Positions 22,080 through 32,884 of a stretch of 64,000 bases of DNA are shown here, in pieces; the first letter of the stretch is position 1, and each line of letters starts with the position of its first letter. The notes under the pieces were generated by a model that did no database searches, was not told the origin of the DNA, and saw only the letters and a program-made list of their open reading frames with translations. Both the position numbers and the translations under genes were made by a program. Source of the stretch: Dromiciops gliroides (taxonomy: Eukaryota; Chordata; Mammalia; Microbiotheria; Microbiotheriidae); assembly GCF_019393635.1 (NCBI RefSeq), contig NC_057867.1, forward strand, positions 52,917,143-52,981,142, read 5' to 3'.

Positions 22080-22390
22080 GAGGCTGGATGGTCTAGTGAA
22101 CAGAGTGCTGACATGGCATCAGGAAGACCTCAGTTTTAACATTATTTGTTGTTTAGTCATGTCCAACCCTTCATGACCCCATTTGAGGTTCTCTTGGCAA
22201 AGATACTGGAGCGGTTGGCCATTTCCTTCTGCAGCTCATTTTACAGTTAAGGAAACAGAGGCAAACAGGGTTAAGTGACTTGCCCAGGGTCATACAGCTA
22301 GGAAGTGTCTGAGGACAGCTTTGAACTTAGAAAGATGAGTCTTCCTGACTCCAAGCCCAGCATTCTATCCATTGCAGTGCCAACTAGCTA
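22080..22390 (-). mobile_element. MAR1-type SINE with opposed fragment
   Basis: 22141-22390 is antisense MAR1 (tttgttgtttagtcatgtcc, ctcttggcaaagatactgga, aagtgacttgcccagggtca, ccagcattctatccattgca). 22080-22140 is a plus-sense head (ggctggatggtctagtgaac), so two pieces meet head to tail. Confidence 0.75.
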
Positions 22391-22776
22391 TGCTAAGTCT
22401 TTTTTATTCATAAAAGTATTTTTATTATTTTCTAGTTACATGTAGAGATAGTTTTCAACATTTGTTTTTATAAGATTTGTGGTTCCAAATTTTTCTCCCT
22501 CTCCTCCCCCCTCCCCAAGACAGCAAGCATATATATGTGCAGTGTGTACAATCACATTAAACCTATTTCTGCATTAGTCATGTTGTGAAAGAAGAATCGG
22601 AACAAAAGGGAAAAACCTCAAAAAAAACCCCAAAAGTAGAAACAGCATGGGTCAATCTACATCTAGATTCTACAGTTCTTCTTTCTGGATGTGGAGCGCA
22701 TTTCTATCATGAGTCCTTTGGAATCATCTTGGATCATTGTATTGCTAAGAAGAATTAAGTCTATCACAGTTGATCC

Positions 22777-23473
22777 TCACACAAAGTTGTTGATACAGTG
22801 TACAATGGTTCTCTTGGTTCTACTCATTTCACTTGGCATTAATTCATCTAAGTCTTTCCAAGTTTTTCTGAAATCCACCTGCTCATCGTTTCTTACAACA
22901 CAATAGTATTCCATTACACCCATATGCCACAGCTTGTTTAGCCAGTCCCCAATTGATGGGCAGCCCCTCAATTTCCAATTCTTTGCCACCACAAAAAGAG
23001 CAGCTATAAATATTTTTGTACATGTGGGTCCCTTTCCCCCTTCCATGATCTCTTTGGGAAAAAGATCCAAAAGTGGTATTGCTGGGTCAAAGGGTATGCA
23101 CAGCTTTATCGCCCTTTGGGCATAATTCCAAATCGCTCTCCAGAATGGTTGGATCAGCTCACAGCTCCACCAACAATGCATTAGTGTTCCAATTTTTCCA
23201 CAGCTTCTCCAACATTTATTATTTTCCTTTTTTGTCATATTAGCCAATCTGATAGGTGTGAGGTGGTACCTGAGAGTACTTAATTTGCATCTCTCTGATC
23301 AGTAGTGATTTAGAGCATTTTTTCATATGACAATAGATAGTTTTGATTTCTTCATCTGAAAACTGCCTGTTCATATCCTTTGACCATTTCTCAATTGGGG
23401 AATGACTTGCATTCTTATAAATTTGATTTAGTTCCCTGTATATTTTAGAAATGAGGCCTTTACTGGGAAACAA
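22777..23473 (-). pseudogene. L1 ORF2 C-terminal remnant (copy 1)
   Basis: Two overlapping minus-strand frames give KENNKCWRSCGKIGTLMHC with WWSCELIQPFWRAIWNYAQR, then FDPAIPLLDLFPKEIMEGGK, and upstream KDMNRQFSDEEIKTIYCHMK. This is the C-terminal, Cys-rich part of ORF2p (C-x3-C-x7-H-x4-C). A frame shift separates the two pieces near 23240. Confidence 0.9.
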
Positions 23474-24643
23474 TTTTTGAGGCCAGTGCTTCTGATAAAG
23501 GCCTCATCTCTAAAATATATAGGGAATTAAATCAAATTTATAAGAATCCAAGTCATTCCCCAATTGAGAAATGTTCAAAGGATATGAACAGGCAGTTTTC
23601 TGATGAAGAAACCAAAGCTATCTATTCCCATATGAAAAAATGCTCTAAATCTCTAATGATTAGAGAGATGCAAATTAAAACAACTCTGAGGTACCACCTG
23701 ACACCTATCAGATTGGCTAAAATGACAAAAAAGAAAGATAATAAATGTTGGAGAGGCTGTGGGAAAATTGGAACACTAATGCATTGTTGGTGGAGCTGTG
23801 AGCTGATCCAACCATTCTGGAGAGCGATTTGGAATTATACCCAAAGGGCGATAAAGCTGTGCATACCCTTTGACCCAGCAATTCCACTTTTAGGTCTTTT
23901 GCCCAAAGAAATCATGGAAGGGGGAAAGGGACCCACATGTACAAAAATATTTATAGCTGCTCTTTACGTGGTAGCAAGGAATTGGAAGTTGAGGGGGTGC
24001 CCATCCATTGGGAAATGGCTGGACAAGTTGTGGTATATGAATACAATGGAATACTATTGTGCTGTAAGAAATGATGAGCAGGAAGAGTTCAGAGAAACCT
24101 GGAGGGTCTTACGTGAGCTGATGATGAGTGAGATGAGCAGAACCAGAAGAACGTTGTACACAGTATCATGAACATTGAGTGTTGACCTACTGTGATGGAC
24201 TAGATTCTTCTCACCAATGCAATGGTACAGAAGAGTTCCAGGGAACTCATGATAGAAGAGGATCTCCAAATCCAAGAAAAAAAAAAGAAAGAAAAAACTG
24301 TGGAATGTAGATGCTGATTGAACCATATTATTTCTTTTGTTTTGGGTGCTGTTGGTTTTTTTTCTATTTTGAGGTTTTGCATCACTGCTCTGATTTTTTC
24401 TCTTGTAGCAGGATTAATGCAGAAATAGGATTAATGTTATTATGTGTATATATATGTGTGTGTATATATCTATATCTATATGTATAGAGATATATAGATA
24501 TAACCTATATCAGATTACCTGCTGTCTAGGGGAGGGGGGAGGGAGGGAGAAAAATCTGAAATTGTAAAGCTTGTATAAACAAAAGTTGAGAACTATCTTT
24601 ACATGTAACGGAAAAAATAAAATACCTTATACATAAAAAAAAA
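23463..24643 (+). mobile_element. Young 5'-truncated L1 inserted in L1 copy 1
   Basis: Plus-strand L1 running from ORF2 C-terminal coding sequence through a 3' UTR with a TA/TG-rich microsatellite (about 24430-24510) to an A-tail (24634-24643). The perfect 16-bp duplication agaaatgaggccttta lies at 23447-23462 and 24644-24659, so insertion was by target-primed reverse transcription into the older L1. Its 3' UTR closely matches the L1 at 54255-56141, so both belong to the same recent subfamily. Confidence 0.96.
23464..24171 (+). pseudogene. L1 ORF2 C-terminal fragment, open reading frame
   Basis: From the 5' truncation point the ORF2 frame is open for about 235 codons to a stop at 24169-24171: WETIFEASASDKGLISKIYR, then MNRQFSDEETKAIYSHMKKC, CWRGCGKIGTLMHCWWSC (the ORF2 zinc-knuckle-like end) and FDPAIPLLGLLPKEIMEGGK. 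It lacks endonuclease and reverse transcriptase, so it is a dead fragment. The frame ends eight residues earlier than the related copy at 54718 because a TCA codon has become TGA. An in-frame ATG at 23584 exists but has no known use. Confidence 0.9.
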
Positions 24644-26450
24644 AGAAATGAGGCCTTTATCAGAAGTACTGGCTGTAAAAATTGTTTCTCAGCTTTCTGC
24701 CTCCCTCCTAATTTTTGCTGCATTGCTTCTCTTTGTACAAAACCTTTATAATTTAATGTAATCAAAGTCATCCATTGTGCATTTCATAATATTCTCTATC
24801 TCTTGTTTGGTCATAAATTCTCCTCCTCTCCATAGATCTGAGAGGCAAACTATTCCTTTCTCTCCTAATTTACCTATGGCATCACCCTTTATGTCTAAAT
24901 CATGTACCCATTTTGACCTTATTTTGGTATATGGTGTAAGATGTTGGTCTATGACTAGTTTCTGCCATACTATCTTCCAGTTTTCCCAGCAGTTTTTGTC
25001 ACATAGTGAGTTTCTATCTCAGAAGCTGGAGTCTTTGGTTTTATCAAACAGTATTTTACTAAAGTCATTTACTACCTTGTCTCCTATTCCATTGATCTAC
25101 CACTCAATTTCTTATCCAGTACCAAATAGCTTTGATGACTGCTGATTTCTAGTATAGCTTCAGATTTAATATGGCTTATCCCACCTTCCTGTGTAGTCTT
25201 TTTCATTAGTTCCTTGATATTCTTGACCTTTTGGTCTTCCAGATGAATGTTGTTATTATTTTTTCTAGCTCTATAAAATAATTTTTCCATAGTCTGATTG
25301 GTATGGCACTGAATAAGTAGATTAATTGGGGTAGAATTGTCATTTTTATTACATTAGCTCAGCCTATCTGTGAACAATAGTTTTCCAGTTGTTTAGATCT
25401 GATTTTATTTGTGTGAAGTGTTTTGTAATTCTGTTCATAGAGACCCAGGATTTGCCTTGGCAGGTAGACTCCCAAATATTTTATATTGGCTACTGTTAAT
25501 TTAAATGGAATTTCTCTTTCTATCTTTTGCTGCTGAGCTTTGTTGGTCATATATAAAAATGCTGATGATTTATGTGGATTTATTTTATATCCTGCAACTT
25601 TGCTAAAATTGTTAATTGTTTCAAGGAGTTTTTTACTTGATTCTCTAGGGTTTTCTAGGTATACCTACATATCATCTGCAGAGAGTGATAGTTTTGTTTC
25701 CTCCTTGCCTATTCTTATTCCTTTAATTCCCTTTTCTTCTCTTATTGCTAAAGCTAACATTTCTAGTACAATATTAAATAATAGAGGTATAATGGACATC
25801 CCTGTTTCACCCCGATCTTATTGGGAATGCCTCTAGCTTATCCCCATTACATATAATGTTTGATGAACTGCTTTTATTATTTTCCAGTTACATGTAAAGA
25901 TAGTTTTTAATATTTATTTTCATAAGATTTTTAGTTCCAAATTTTTCTCCCTCCCTCCCTTTTCTTCCCCCTCCTCAAGACAGCAAGCATTCTGATATAG
26001 GTTATATATGTACAATCACATTAAACATATTTCTGCATTAGTCATATTGTGAAAGAAGAATCAGAGCACAAGGGGAAAACCTCAAAAAAGAAAAACAGCC
26101 AAAAAGTAGAAACAGTGTGGTTCAATCTGCATTCAGAATCCACAGTTCTTTTTTCTGGATGTGGAGAACATTTTCTATCATGAGCTCTTTCAAATTGTCT
26201 TGTGTCATTGCACTGCTGAGAAGATCCAAGTCTATCACAGCTGATGATCTCACAATGTTGCTGTTACTGTGTATAATGTTCTCCAGGTTCTTCTCACTTC
26301 ACTCAGCATCAGTCCACTTAAGTCTTTCCAGGTTTTTCTGAAATCTGCCTGCTCACCATTTCTTACAGCACAACTTACTCAGCCATTCCCCAATTGATAG
26401 GCATTTACTCAATTTCCAATTCTTTGCTACCACAAAGAGAGGTGCTAGAA

Positions 26451-26687
26451 CTATTTTGTACATGTGGGTCCTTTTCCATTTTCTATGATCTCTTTGGGAT
26501 ACAGACCTAATAGTGGTACTACTGGGTCAAAGAGTATGCACAATCCCATAGCCCTTTGCGTATAGTTCCAAATTGCTCTCCAGAATGGTTGAATCACATC
26601 ACAGCTCCACCAACAATGCATTAGTGTTCTAGTTTTCCCACAGCTTCTCCAACATTTATTATTTTCCTTTTTTGTCATATTAGCCAA
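26451..26687 (-). pseudogene. L1 ORF2 C-terminal remnant (copy 2)
   Basis: The frame gives TKKENNKCWRSCGKTRTLMH, CWWSCDVIQPFWRAIWNYTQ and LFDPVVPLLGLYPKEIIENG. The C-x3-C-x7-H-x4-C arrangement is kept, although the rest of ORF2 is broken. Confidence 0.88.
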
Positions 26688-27406
26688 TCTGATACCTGAG
26701 AGTTGTTTTAATTTGCATTTCTCTGATCAATAGTGATTTAGAGCATTTTTTCATATGACAATAGATAGTTTTGATTTCTTCATCTGAAAACTGCCTGTTC
26801 ATATCCTTTGACCATTTCTCAATTGGGGAATGACTTGCATTCTTATAAATTTGATTTAGTTCCCTATATATTTTAGAAATGAGGCCTTTATCAGAAGTAC
26901 TGGCTGTAAAAATTGTTTCTCAGCTTTCTGCCTCCCTCCTAATTTTTGCTGCATTGCTTCTCTTTGTACAAAACCTTTATAATTTAATGTAATCAAAGTC
27001 ATCCATTGTGCATTTCATAATATTCTCTATCTCTTGTTTGGTCATAAATTCTCCTCCTCTCCATAGATCTGAGAGGCAAACTATTCCTTTCTCTCCTAAT
27101 TTACCTATGGCATCACCCTTTATGTCTAAATCATGTACCCATTTTGACCTTATTTTGGAATATGGTGTAAGATGTTGGTCTATGACTAGTTTCTGCCATA
27201 CTATCTTCCAGTTTTCCCAGCAGTTTTTGTCACATAGTGAGTTTCTATCTCAGAAGCTGGAGTCTTTGGTTTTATCAAACAGTATTTTACTAAAGTCATT
27301 TACTACCTTGTCTCCTATTCCATTGATCTACCACTCAATTTCTTATCCAGTACCAAATAGCTTTGATGACTGCTGATTTCTAGTATAGCTTCAGATTTAA
27401 TATGGC

Positions 27407-28016
27407 TTATCCCACCTTCCTGTGTAGTTTTTTCATTAGTTCCTTGATATTCTTGACCTTTTGGTCTTCCAGATGAATTTTGTAATTGTGTTCATAGAGT
27501 TCCTGGGTTTGTCTTGGCAGGTAGACTCCCAAGTATTTTATATTGCCTACTTTAAATGGAATTTCTTTTTCTATCTCTTGCTGCTGAGCTTTGTTGGTCA
27601 TGTATAGAAATGCTGATGATTTCTGTGGGTTTATTTTATATCCTACAACTTTGCTAAAATTGTTAATTGTTTCAAGGAGTTTTTTAGTTGATTCTCTAGG
27701 ATTCTGTAAGTATACCATCATAACATCTGCAGAGTGATAGTTTTGTTTCTTCCTTGCCTATTCTAACTCTTTTAATTCCTTTTTCTTCTCTTATTGCTAA
27801 AGCTAACATTTCTAGTACAATATGAAATAATAGAGGTGATAATGGACATCCCTGTTTCACCCCTGATCTTATTGGGAATGCCTCTAACTTATCCCCATTA
27901 CATATAATGTTTGCTGATGGTTTTAGATACATACTGCTTATTGTTTTAAAGAAAGTTCCACCTATTCCTTTGCTCTCTAGTGCTTTTAATTGGAATGAGT
28001 GTTGCATTTTTGTCAA
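27407..28016 (-). pseudogene. L1 ORF2 reverse transcriptase remnant (copy 2)
   Basis: Upstream frame 27696-28016: [40 protein letters not shown]. Downstream frame 27407-27721: [40 protein letters not shown]. Where the catalytic YADD motif should be, the sequence has a 2-base loss and a GAT-to-GTT change, so the frame shifts exactly at the active site (about 27715-27740). The enzyme cannot be functional. Confidence 0.88.
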
Positions 28017-29160
28017 TCTTTCTCTGCATCTATTGCGATAATCATATGATTTTGGTTAGTTTTCTTACTGATGTGGTTGATTATGTTGATAGTTTTCCTA
28101 ATGTTGAAGCAGCCCTGCATTCCTGGTATAAATCCCACGTTTTCATTGTGTATTATCCTGGTGATGAATTGCTATAATTTCCTTGTTAACATTTTCTTTC
28201 AGATTTTTGCATTGATATTGATTAAGGAAATTGGTCTGTAATTTTCTTAATGTTTTGGCTCTACCTGTTTTAGGTATCAACACCGTATTGTGTCATAAAA
28301 GGAATTTGGTAGAACCCCTTCTTCACCTGTATTTCTAAATAATTTTATAGTATTGGTATTAATTGTTCTTTAAATGTTTGGTAGAATTCACTTGTAAACC
28401 CATCTGGCCCTAACGATTTTTTCTTAGGGATTTCATTGATGGCTTGTTCAATTTCTTTTTCTGAAATGGGCTTATTTAACAATTTTATTTCCCCTTCTGT
28501 TAATCTGGGCAGTTAATATTTTTGTAAATATTCATCCATTTCATCTAGCTTGTCACATTTATTGCCAGACAGTTGAGTCAAATAGTTCCTAATTATTGAT
28601 TTATTTTCCACTTCATTGGTGGTGAATTCACCCCTTTCATTTTTGATACTGGTAATTTCGTTTTCTGCTTTCTTTTTTTTTTTAAATCAAATTAACCAAA
28701 GGTTATCTATTTTATTCCTTTTTTTCATAAAACTAGATCTTAGTTTTATTGATTAATTCTATAGCTTTCTTACTTTCAGTTTTCTTAATTTCTCCTTTGA
28801 CTTTAAGAGTTTCTAATTTAGTATTTAATTGGGGATGTTTAATTTGTTCTTTTTATAGTTTTTTTAGTTGCATGCCCAATTTACTGATCTCCTCTTTCTC
28901 TATTTTATTCATGTAAGCATTTAGAGACATAAAATTTTCCCTAAGAACTGCTTTGGCTGCATCCCATAAGTTTTGGTGTGTTGTCTCATTGTTGTCATTG
29001 TCTTGGGTGAGGTCAATGATTGTTTCTGTGATTTGTTGTTTGGCCCACTCATTCTTTAGGATAAGGTTATTTAGTTTCCACTGAATTTTCAGTCTGTCAT
29101 TCCATGGTTCTTTATTACATATAATTTTTATTGTATCATGATCTGAAAAGGATGCATTTA

Positions 29161-29475
29161 CTATTTCTGCCTTGCTACATTTGACTGTGAGGTTTTTGTG
29201 CCTGTGCTATGTACCATTGAGAAAAAGATACATTCCTTTCTATCCCCATTTAGTATTCTCCAGATATCTATCATATATAAATTTTCAAAAATTCTATTCA
29301 CCTCTTTAACTTCTTTCTTATTTATTTTGTGCTTAAATTTATCTAGTTCTGAGAGGGGAAGGTTCAGATCCCCCACTAGTATAGTTTTGCTGCCTGTTTC
29401 CTCTTGTAACTCATTCAACTTCTCTAAGAATTTGGATGCTATGCCACTTGGTACATATATATGTTTAGTATTCAT
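29161..29475 (-). pseudogene. L1 ORF2 endonuclease remnant (copy 2)
   Basis: 104 open codons: NTKHIYVPSGIASKFLEKLN, ETGSKTILVGDLNLPLSELD, NKKEVKEVNRIFENLYMIDI, WRILNGDRKECIFFSMVHST. This is the APE-type endonuclease domain. The usual GDFN metal-site motif reads GDLN, and the frame is lost on both sides. Confidence 0.87.
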
Positions 29476-30140
29476 ATTGCTTCATTGTCTATGGTACCTT
29501 TTAGCAAGATGTAGTTTCCTTCCTTATCTCTTTTAATTAGATCTATTTTTGCCTTTGCTTTGTCTAAGATAAGGATTGCTGACCCTGCTTTTTTTACTTT
29601 GGCTGAATCATAATATACTCTGTGTATATCTCTCTGCTTCAAATGTGGTTCTTGTAAACAATATATTGTAGGATTCTGGTTTTTAATCCACTCTGCTATT
29701 CACTTCAGTTTTATGGCAGAGTTTATCCAATTCACAGTTATTATTACTATTTCCCTCCATCCTATTTTCCCCTTTTGTTTGTACTTTTTTTCTTTTTTCA
29801 CCCTATTCCTCCTCACCAGCATTTTGCTTCTAATGTCTGCCCTCCCTTCTGTCAGTGACACCCCTTTCTCCTTGCCCTTTTTATTTCCCTAAAGGGTAAG
29901 CTAAATTTCTTTATTCACATAAGTGTATATGTTATTCCCTCTTTGAACCAAATCTGATGAGAGTAAGGTTGAAACAATGCTCACCCCTCCCTTCTTTCCC
30001 TCTATTGTAATAGTTTTTTTGCATCTCTTCATAAGATGTAATTAACCCCATTCCACCTCCCCTTTTCTCTTGGCCCCATATACTCCTTTTTCACCCCTTA
30101 TTTTTCTTTATATCATCACATCAAAGACAATTTCTACCTA

Positions 30141-30234
30141 TAGAAAGAGGAGAAACAGAAAGGAAGAAGAGTTAGTGAATAGAGAGGAGTCAACAGAAAC
30201 AGGAGTGACAGTGAAGAGAGGTAGGGATTGGAGT
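30141..30234 (+). repeat. 94-bp piece of polypurine satellite inside L1 copy 2
   Basis: All 94 bases are identical to 33930-34023 in the satellite (start tagaaagaggagaaacagaa, end gtagggattggagt), in the same orientation. The L1 flanks (ctttatatcatcacatcaaa before, taccctatctgcccaaata-like text after) are not satellite. There is no A-tail, so it is not a normal retroinsertion. Confidence 0.95.
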
Positions 30235-30578
30235 GTATACCCCTATCTGCCCAAATACAGTTTTCAAGAGTTATAAGTATTCTCTTCCCTTGTAGGGATG
30301 TAAACAGTTTAACCTTATTGAATAACTTTTTTCCTGTTTACCTTTTTATACTTCTCTTGAGTCTTGTATTTGAAGATCTTTTTTTTTTTCTGTTTAGTTC
30401 TGGTCTTTTAATCAGGAAACCTTGGAAGTCCCCTATTTCATTGAATGTCCATCTTTTCCCCTGAAAGAGAATGCTCAGTTTGGCTGGGTAGTTGATTCTT
30501 AGTTGCACTCCAAGCTCCTTTGCCAGGTTCTGTGCAGTCCTGACTGTGGCTCTGTGATATATATATATATATATTTTT

Positions 30579-30716
30579 TTTTGCGGGGCAATGAAGGTTA
30601 AGTGACTTGTCCGGGGTCACACAGCTAGTAAGTGTCAAGTGTCTGAGGCCAGATTTGAATTCAGGTCCTCCTGAATCCAGGGCTGGTGCTTTATCCATTG
30701 TGCCACCTAGCTGCCC
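30579..30716 (-). mobile_element. Young SINE nested in L1 copy 2
   Basis: ttgcggggcaatgaaggtta through tgccacctagctgccccc. It sits next to a (TA)n stretch (30559-30572); the target duplication appears to be short and AT-rich (tgatat). Confidence 0.9.
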
Positions 30717-31087
30717 CCTCCATGATATTTTAATTGTTCCTTCATGGCTGCTTGCAGTATTTTTTTTCCTTCACCTGATAATTCTGGAACTTGGTTATAT
30801 TATTCCTTGGAGTTTTTCCTTTTGGGATCCCTTTCAGGATGTGATTGGTGGGTTCTTTAATGACTATTTTATCATCTTATTCTGCACTATCATCTTTCAG
30901 GTAGTGCAATAATTTTCAAATTATCTCTCCTGGGTCTACTTTTCAGGTCAGTTTTCTTTCCAATGAGTCATTTTACAGTTTCTTCTCTTCTTTCATTCTT
31001 TTGATTCATTCCTGGTGTCTCATGGAATCATTAGCTTGCATCTGCCTAATTCTTAAGGTATTGGTTTTTTTTTTTTCAGTAAGCTTT

Positions 31088-31153
31088 GGTTTGTTTGTGG
31101 GGCAATGAGGGTTAAGTGACTTGCCCAGAGTCACACAGCCAGTAAGTGTCAAG
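31088..31153 (-). mobile_element. 5'-truncated SINE nested in L1 copy 2
   Basis: Only the 3' 66 bases of the SINE are present (tgtggggcaatgagggttaa ... agtaagtgtcaag), yet a perfect 13-bp duplication ttcagtaagcttt flanks it (31075-31087 and 31154-31166). It was therefore truncated at insertion, not by later deletion. Confidence 0.92.
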
Positions 31154-31169
31154 TTCAGTAAGCTTTTAA

Positions 31170-31560
31170 AGCATTTCGTTTTCCATTTGGCCAACTGCAT
31201 TTTTTAAAGAATTGTTTTCTTCAGTCAATTTTTGTGCTTCCTTTCCCAAGCTATTGATTCTTTTTCATAACTTTATGTGTAGCTCTCACTTCTTTTACCG
31301 TTTTTTTCTTCTACTACTCTCATTTGATTTTTAAAATCTTTTTTGAGCTCTTCTAAGAAGGCTTTTTGGTCTTGGGACAAATTCATCTTCCCCCTTGAGG
31401 CTTCACATGTAGACATTTTGAGAGTATTTTCCTCATCTGATTTTGTGTTTCGGTCTTCCCTGTGGATACAGAGGCCACAGTGGCTTGTGGATTCCTCAAT
31501 GCTCTGGGCAGTTCTCCAGCTGGCAGATCTCACAACCAGTCTGCTGCGCTCCCCTTTCAC
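31170..31560 (-). pseudogene. L1 ORF1 coiled-coil remnant (copy 2)
   Basis: The minus strand encodes MNLSQDQKAFLEELKKDFKN, then QMRVVEEKNGKRSESYT, and further on heptad-like charged text. This is typical of the ORF1p coiled coil, the RNA-binding chaperone of L1. It is interrupted by frame loss and by the SINE at 31088. Confidence 0.7.
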
Positions 31561-31869
31561 CGAAGTGAGACAAACTTTTCATGAGGTCTTCAAAATTATC
31601 TCAAGTTTGATGATTTTGGCTATGTCTTTCTGTAGGTTCTATAGCTCTAGAGTCCATTAAGAGGCTTGATTTAATGTTGTTTTTGAGGAAAACACAGGGG
31701 ATCTCAGGCAACTTTCTGGCTTATCTCCAACATCTTGACTCTGCTCGCTATCCTAAGTTTTCACAGTGCCTCATATAATTATGCATTGGTGTGACCCTGC
31801 GTAATTAAACTCAGATGGAATAAATGGGCTCATAGGCAGAGGTGTTACACAGCATTGCTGCCCAACGCG

Positions 31870-31980
31870 GATTAACAGGTAACTGAAAAATAAATTTAAA
31901 TCATGTTAGTATATAGTTTTCAAGGTCAATATATAGCCAGCAGGGATCCTTCTGTACAATGTGGTGGCATGCTTATGTTA
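31870..31980. mobile_element. Fragment related to the hAT-like element at 3727-4032
   Basis: atgttagtatatagttttca, aggtcaatatatagccagca, gggatccttctgtacaatgt mirrors the right part of the 3727-4032 element in the same orientation. No ends are preserved. Confidence 0.45.
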
Positions 31981-31984
31981 TCTA

Positions 31985-32430
31985 GCCCCGGGTCAAAGAT
32001 AACATCTCCTTGCTTTTCCTCACCCAGGCTACCATGGCAGGATTTGCTCACTCGGTAACACTCCCCAAGAACAAAAAGACTCTTTTTTTTAGAGACAAAA
32101 TAGAGGTTTGACTAGGGGCATACTTTGCTGTGGCCTCCTTCTTTCCTCCCAGTTTCTTAAACTTCACTATTTAGCCAAAGTAAAACACATAGTAACACAC
32201 TTAAGTCCACAAACATATCCTAACTGAAGCCCTATTTTCCTCTCCCATAGAAATGTCACTAGCATCTACAAAGGGAAGTGAGGTATCCTGTCTAGTCTCA
32301 CTAGTGGAGTAGTTGTGCCAGTGGGATCATGGTGAAGCCTCCAAAGGACTGAGTGAGCCGTCTTTGGATGCAGAGTCAAGGTAAGTAATGGGTTCAAATT
32401 TCACCCCTAACATTTAGTGGCTTTTGGGCA
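31985..32430. other. Unassigned sequence before the satellite
   Basis: Ordinary-composition DNA. Near 32370-32430 a SINE-like scrap (ggttcaaatttcacccct, ttttgggcaagtgag) leads straight into the satellite. Confidence 0.5.
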
Positions 32431-32735
32431 AGTGAGAGAGAGATAAGGAGACAGATAAATAGGTAGATGCAGATATAGAGAAACAGAGAGGAAGAGAGGG
32501 AGTACAGTTAGCAAATAGAGAGAGGAGTGACAGGGATTGGAGTCAGAGGAGAGTGTTAGAAAGGAGAGAGAAGAAGAGTTAGTTAATAGACATGTAGAAA
32601 TAGGAGAGACAGAGAGTAGAAATAGGAGAGTTAGAGAAGGGATTGGAGTCAGAGAGCAGAAACAGGAGTGAGGGAGGAGAGCAAGAAGACTCAGAGGAGT
32701 CACAGGAGAGAGGAGTTAGAGTGAAGTGGAGGAGA

Positions 32736-32884
32736 GGGGCAGCTAGGTGGCGCAGTGGATAGAGCGCCGGCCCTGGAGTCAGGAGTACCTGAGTTCAAAT
32801 CCAGCCTCAGACATTTAACACTTACTAGCTGTGTGACCCTGGGCAAGTCACTTAACCCCAGTTGCCTCCCAAAAAAAAAAAAAG
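32736..32884 (+). mobile_element. Young SINE inserted in the satellite
   Basis: Full length, ggggcagctaggtggcgcag to cagttgcctcccaaaaaaaa. It is the only recognisable transposon inside the 7-kb array, flanked by satellite purines on both sides. Confidence 0.95.

Larger units (their letters stand above)
22395..25858 (-). mobile_element. L1 copy 1 (5'-truncated), split by a plus-strand L1
   Basis: Minus-strand marsupial L1. The 3' UTR is at the left (ttattttctagttacatgta, pyrimidine run, gacagcaagc), then the ORF2 C-terminus up to 23462, a plus-strand L1 insertion (23463-24643) with its 3' target repeat, then further ORF2 (RT thumb and palm side) to about 25858. The coding frame is broken in several places. 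Its 5' end is directly followed by the 3' end of L1 copy 2. Parts are almost identical to copy 2 (see findings). Confidence 0.9.
25862..31745 (-). mobile_element. L1 copy 2, nearly full length but broken
   Basis: Minus-strand L1 whose 3' UTR starts at 25862 and whose 5' end lies near 31745 (reverse complement reads caagatgttggagataagcc, like marsupial L1 5' UTRs). In order from the right: 5' UTR, ORF1 coiled-coil region (about 31150-31560), spacer, ORF2 endonuclease (about 29160-29475), reverse transcriptase (about 27400-28020), C-terminal Cys-rich region (26451-26687). It is interrupted by two minus-strand SINEs and by a 94-bp piece of the polypurine satellite. It lacks about 200 bp present in copy 1 near 27480. 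Confidence 0.88.

Noticed and set aside
24777-27376. Two nearly identical 122-codon plus-strand frames (24777-25145 and 27008-27376)
   Set aside because: Both are antisense to L1 ORF2. Their identity reflects the duplicated or converted L1 tract, not a duplicated gene.
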